DNA of 14,155 bases from Phascolarctobacterium sp. (GTDB taxonomy: Bacteria > Bacillota > Negativicutes > Acidaminococcales > Acidaminococcaceae): contig SFCN01000052.1 of assembly GCA_004558595.1 (NCBI GenBank), positions 1-14,155 of the forward strand. The letters are read 5' to 3'. Below the pieces are notes generated by a model. It worked only from the letters and a program-made list of their open reading frames with translations. It did no database searches and had not been told where the DNA came from. A program made the position numbers and the translations under genes. Positions within the stretch are counted from its first letter, which is position 1. The number at the start of each line of letters is the position of its first letter. Shown piece by piece: positions 12,495-14,155 of the stretch.

Positions 12495-12926
12495 ATGCTT
12501 TTAGGTGAATACGAACACACCTTGGACATCAAGGGTCGCCTTGCTATGCCTGCCAAGCTACGTGAAGCCCTGGGCAGTAAATTCATCATTACCAAGGGCT
12601 TGGACGGCTGCCTTTTTGTGTACGATATGGAGCAATGGCAAAAGCTGGAAGCTAAGCTGGCAGGCCTGCCCATGAGTCGCAAAACCGCCCGTGATTTTAC
12701 CCGTTTTCTCTTTGGTGGCGCCTGCGAGGGCGAATGTGATAAGCAGGGCCGCGTACTATTGCCCGCCAACCTGCGCCGGCATGCCGGACTGGAAAAGGAT
12801 GCCGTCATAGTGGGCGTGGGCAACAGAGCCGAAATTTGGGACGCTGCAAGATGGGCTGCCTATAACGAAGAAAGTGCTGAGGACGTAAACGAATTGGCCG
12901 AACAGCTGGCTGATTTGGGCATTTAA
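12495..12926 (+). CDS. mraZ: Transcriptional regulator MraZ
   Basis: MraZ is a DNA-binding regulator at the head of the division and cell-wall cluster and represses its own operon in the species studied. The 143 residues match the family length and contain two SpoVT/AbrB-like halves, each with the DXXXR motif: LDIKGRLAMPAKLRE near the N-terminus and DKQGRVLLPANLRRHAGL in the second half. The start ATG has GGGGG (12483-12487) 7 bases upstream, and this sits inside the operator array. rsmH follows after 18 bases. Confidence 0.97.
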   Translation: MLLGEYEHTLDIKGRLAMPAKLREALGSKFIITKGLDGCLFVYDMEQWQKLEAKLAGLPMSRKTARDFTRFLFGGACEGECDKQGRVLLPANLRRHAGLEKDAVIVGVGNRAEIWDAARWAAYNEESAEDVNELAEQLADLGI

Positions 12927-12931
12927 GCTGA

Positions 12932-12936
12932 AGAGG
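12932..12936 (+). promoter_or_regulatory. Ribosome binding site that decides the rsmH start
   Basis: AGAGG lies 8 bases before ATG 12945. The in-frame GTG at 12936 overlaps this site, so it is unlikely to be the start. Confidence 0.7.
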
Positions 12937-12944
12937 TGGCGAGC

Positions 12945-13877
12945 ATGGAGTTTAAGCATACGAGCATCCTGCTGAAGGAAAGCGTTGCATTTCTGATTAC
13001 GGATAAAAATGGTATTTATGTGGACTGCACCATGGGCGGTGCAGGACACACCTGTGGCTTTGCTTCCCAGCTGGAAGCAGGGGGCTTGATTTTGGGTATC
13101 GACCAGGACGATGATGCCATCAAGGTGGCTTCGGAACGTCTTCTAGGCAAATTTCCCTGTCAAACCAAGGTCGCTAAATCTAATTTTAAAAATTTCGCTC
13201 AGGTCTTGGACCAATTGGGCATCGAAAAAATAGATGGTATCTTTTTTGACCTGGGCGTCTCCAGCTACCAACTGGATTGTCCGGAGCGGGGTTTTAGCTA
13301 CATGCATAACGGGCCGCTGGACATGCGTATGAACCAGGAGGCCAAGCTGGACGCCGCTTACGTGGTCAATAACTATAAAGAAGAGGAGCTGGCGGAGATT
13401 ATCCACCAATATGGGGAAGAGCGCTGGAGTAAGCGTATCGCCCAATTTATCGTGGCTGCCCGCAAGGAAAAGCCCCTCACCACTACCTTTGAGCTAGTGG
13501 ATGTGATTAAAAAGGCCATTCCTAAGGGAGCGCGTATTGACGGACCTCATCCGGCCAAGCGCACCTTCCAAGCCATTCGCATCGAAGTGAACAATGAGCT
13601 GGGGATTTTGGCGGATACCATGGAAGCTGCGGTGGAACGCTTAAAGAGCGGCGGTCGCATCGGTGTTATCACCTTCCATTCCTTAGAGGACAGAATCATC
13701 AAGCAAACCTTCGCCAAGCTAGTCAAGGGCTGCACCTGTCCGCCCCAACTGCCCGTGTGCGTGTGTGGGAAAAAGCCAGTACTAAAAAAAGCAGGTAATA
13801 TGGTGCCTTCCGCTGCCGAGGTTGAGGAAAACCCTCGCTCCCGCAGCGCTAGATTGCGCTATGCTATTAAAATATAA
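12945..13877 (+). CDS. rsmH: 16S rRNA (cytosine-N4)-methyltransferase RsmH
   Basis: RsmH (formerly MraW) uses S-adenosylmethionine to methylate N4 of C1402 (E. coli numbering) in the ribosomal P site. The 310 residues are of normal length. Motifs in order are KHTSILLKESV at the N-terminus, the SAM-binding VDCTMGGAGHT and LGIDQDDDAI, FFDLGVSSYQLD, GPLDMRMNQ, KRTFQAIRIEVNNEL, and ITFHSLEDRIIKQTF, then a Cys-rich tail (CTCPPQLPVCVCGKKP) typical of the family. Its stop overlaps the Shine-Dalgarno site of the next gene, so mraZ, rsmH and the ftsL-like gene are one operon. Confidence 0.97.
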   Translation: MEFKHTSILLKESVAFLITDKNGIYVDCTMGGAGHTCGFASQLEAGGLILGIDQDDDAIKVASERLLGKFPCQTKVAKSNFKNFAQVLDQLGIEKIDGIFFDLGVSSYQLDCPERGFSYMHNGPLDMRMNQEAKLDAAYVVNNYKEEELAEIIHQYGEERWSKRIAQFIVAARKEKPLTTTFELVDVIKKAIPKGARIDGPHPAKRTFQAIRIEVNNELGILADTMEAAVERLKSGGRIGVITFHSLEDRIIKQTFAKLVKGCTCPPQLPVCVCGKKPVLKKAGNMVPSAAEVEENPRSRSARLRYAIKI

Positions 13878-13891
13878 GAGGTTGAGTAAGA

Positions 13892-14155
13892 ATGTTAGCC
13901 AGAAAATACGACAGCTATGCTTGGGAAGAGCAAGAGTACCAAAAAGCTCCCGAGCCTAAGCAGCAAGTACAAATAGATACGGATCCCTATAAGAAGCTGA
14001 GAAAGCGCTTCATGATTTTCGCTGTAGCTGTTCTGGCTACCTATTTGCTCAGCGTCGTGCGTAGCGAGGCCATGGTGACCTATGGCAGCGAGCTGGTAAG
14101 CCTGCGTAAGCAGGAATCCACCCTCATTAATAAGAATAATGAGCTGAAAATTGAG
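13892..14155 (+). CDS. ftsL: FtsL-like cell division protein, 3' end cut by window edge
   Basis: Eighty-eight codons are visible and the frame is still open at the right edge. The product has a charged, proline-containing cytoplasmic N-terminus (1-39), one membrane segment (about 40-56, FMIFAVAVLATYLLSVV), and the beginning of a coiled coil (about 66-88, SELVSLRKQESTLINKNNEL). This small bitopic layout directly after rsmH is what FtsL has; FtsL works with DivIC/FtsB and DivIB/FtsQ to activate septal wall synthesis. FtsL is poorly conserved, so the call rests on topology and position. AAGAGG overlapping the rsmH stop is the ribosome site. Confidence 0.82.
   Translation, partial: MLARKYDSYAWEEQEYQKAPEPKQQVQIDTDPYKKLRKRFMIFAVAVLATYLLSVVRSEAMVTYGSELVSLRKQESTLINKNNELKIE

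Noticed and set aside
12936..12944. GTG start for rsmH
   Set aside because: The GTG overlaps the AGAGG site; ATG 12945 has correct spacing.

Overview
The window is a stretch of bacterial chromosome, almost fully coding. Its gene content points to a member of the Bacillota: consensus sigma-A-type promoters, strong AGGAGG-type ribosome binding sites, comEA-comEC-holA in a row, and an mraZ-rsmH-ftsL start of a division and cell-wall (dcw) cluster. The small secreted protein and the style of the FtsL-like protein would suit the Negativicutes, and a cobamide-salvaging anaerobe is plausible. That placement is an impression and was not tested by any search.

Left part (1-4736): the 3' portion of cbiZ (cobinamide salvage) ends at a strong intrinsic terminator. 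A separately promoted operon follows, holding a ChlI-type AAA+ ATPase, a ChlD-type AAA+/VWA protein and a small exported protein. ChlI and ChlD are the motor subunits of magnesium or cobalt chelatases. The catalytic large subunit (ChlH/CobN) is not in the window. Together with cbiZ this suggests tetrapyrrole or B12 metabolism, but the link is contextual only.

Middle (4737-7750): a poorly coding intergenic stretch with two tiny ORFs that may be gene debris, a near-consensus promoter, and leuS, which encodes leucyl-tRNA synthetase. No T-box is visible in the short leuS leader. After leuS lies an 18-bp terminator hairpin whose 5' arm can also fold into a competing hairpin, just ahead of comEA.

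Right part (7751-14155): comEA and comEC (DNA uptake) run into holA (DNA polymerase III delta), which overlaps comEC by 10 bases and has its own predicted promoter inside comEC. A terminator that looks bidirectional separates holA from a convergent small DUF1858 gene. That gene is divergent from mraZ. The mraZ promoter is followed by four purine-rich boxes at exact 10-base spacing, matching the known pattern of MraZ autoregulation. rsmH and the beginning of an ftsL-like gene follow and run off the right edge.

Most of the window is ordinary housekeeping DNA. The points most worth a second look are the competing hairpins before comEA, the MraZ box array, the ChlI/ChlD pair without a large subunit, the C-terminal extension of CbiZ, and a changed residue in the LeuRS editing site.
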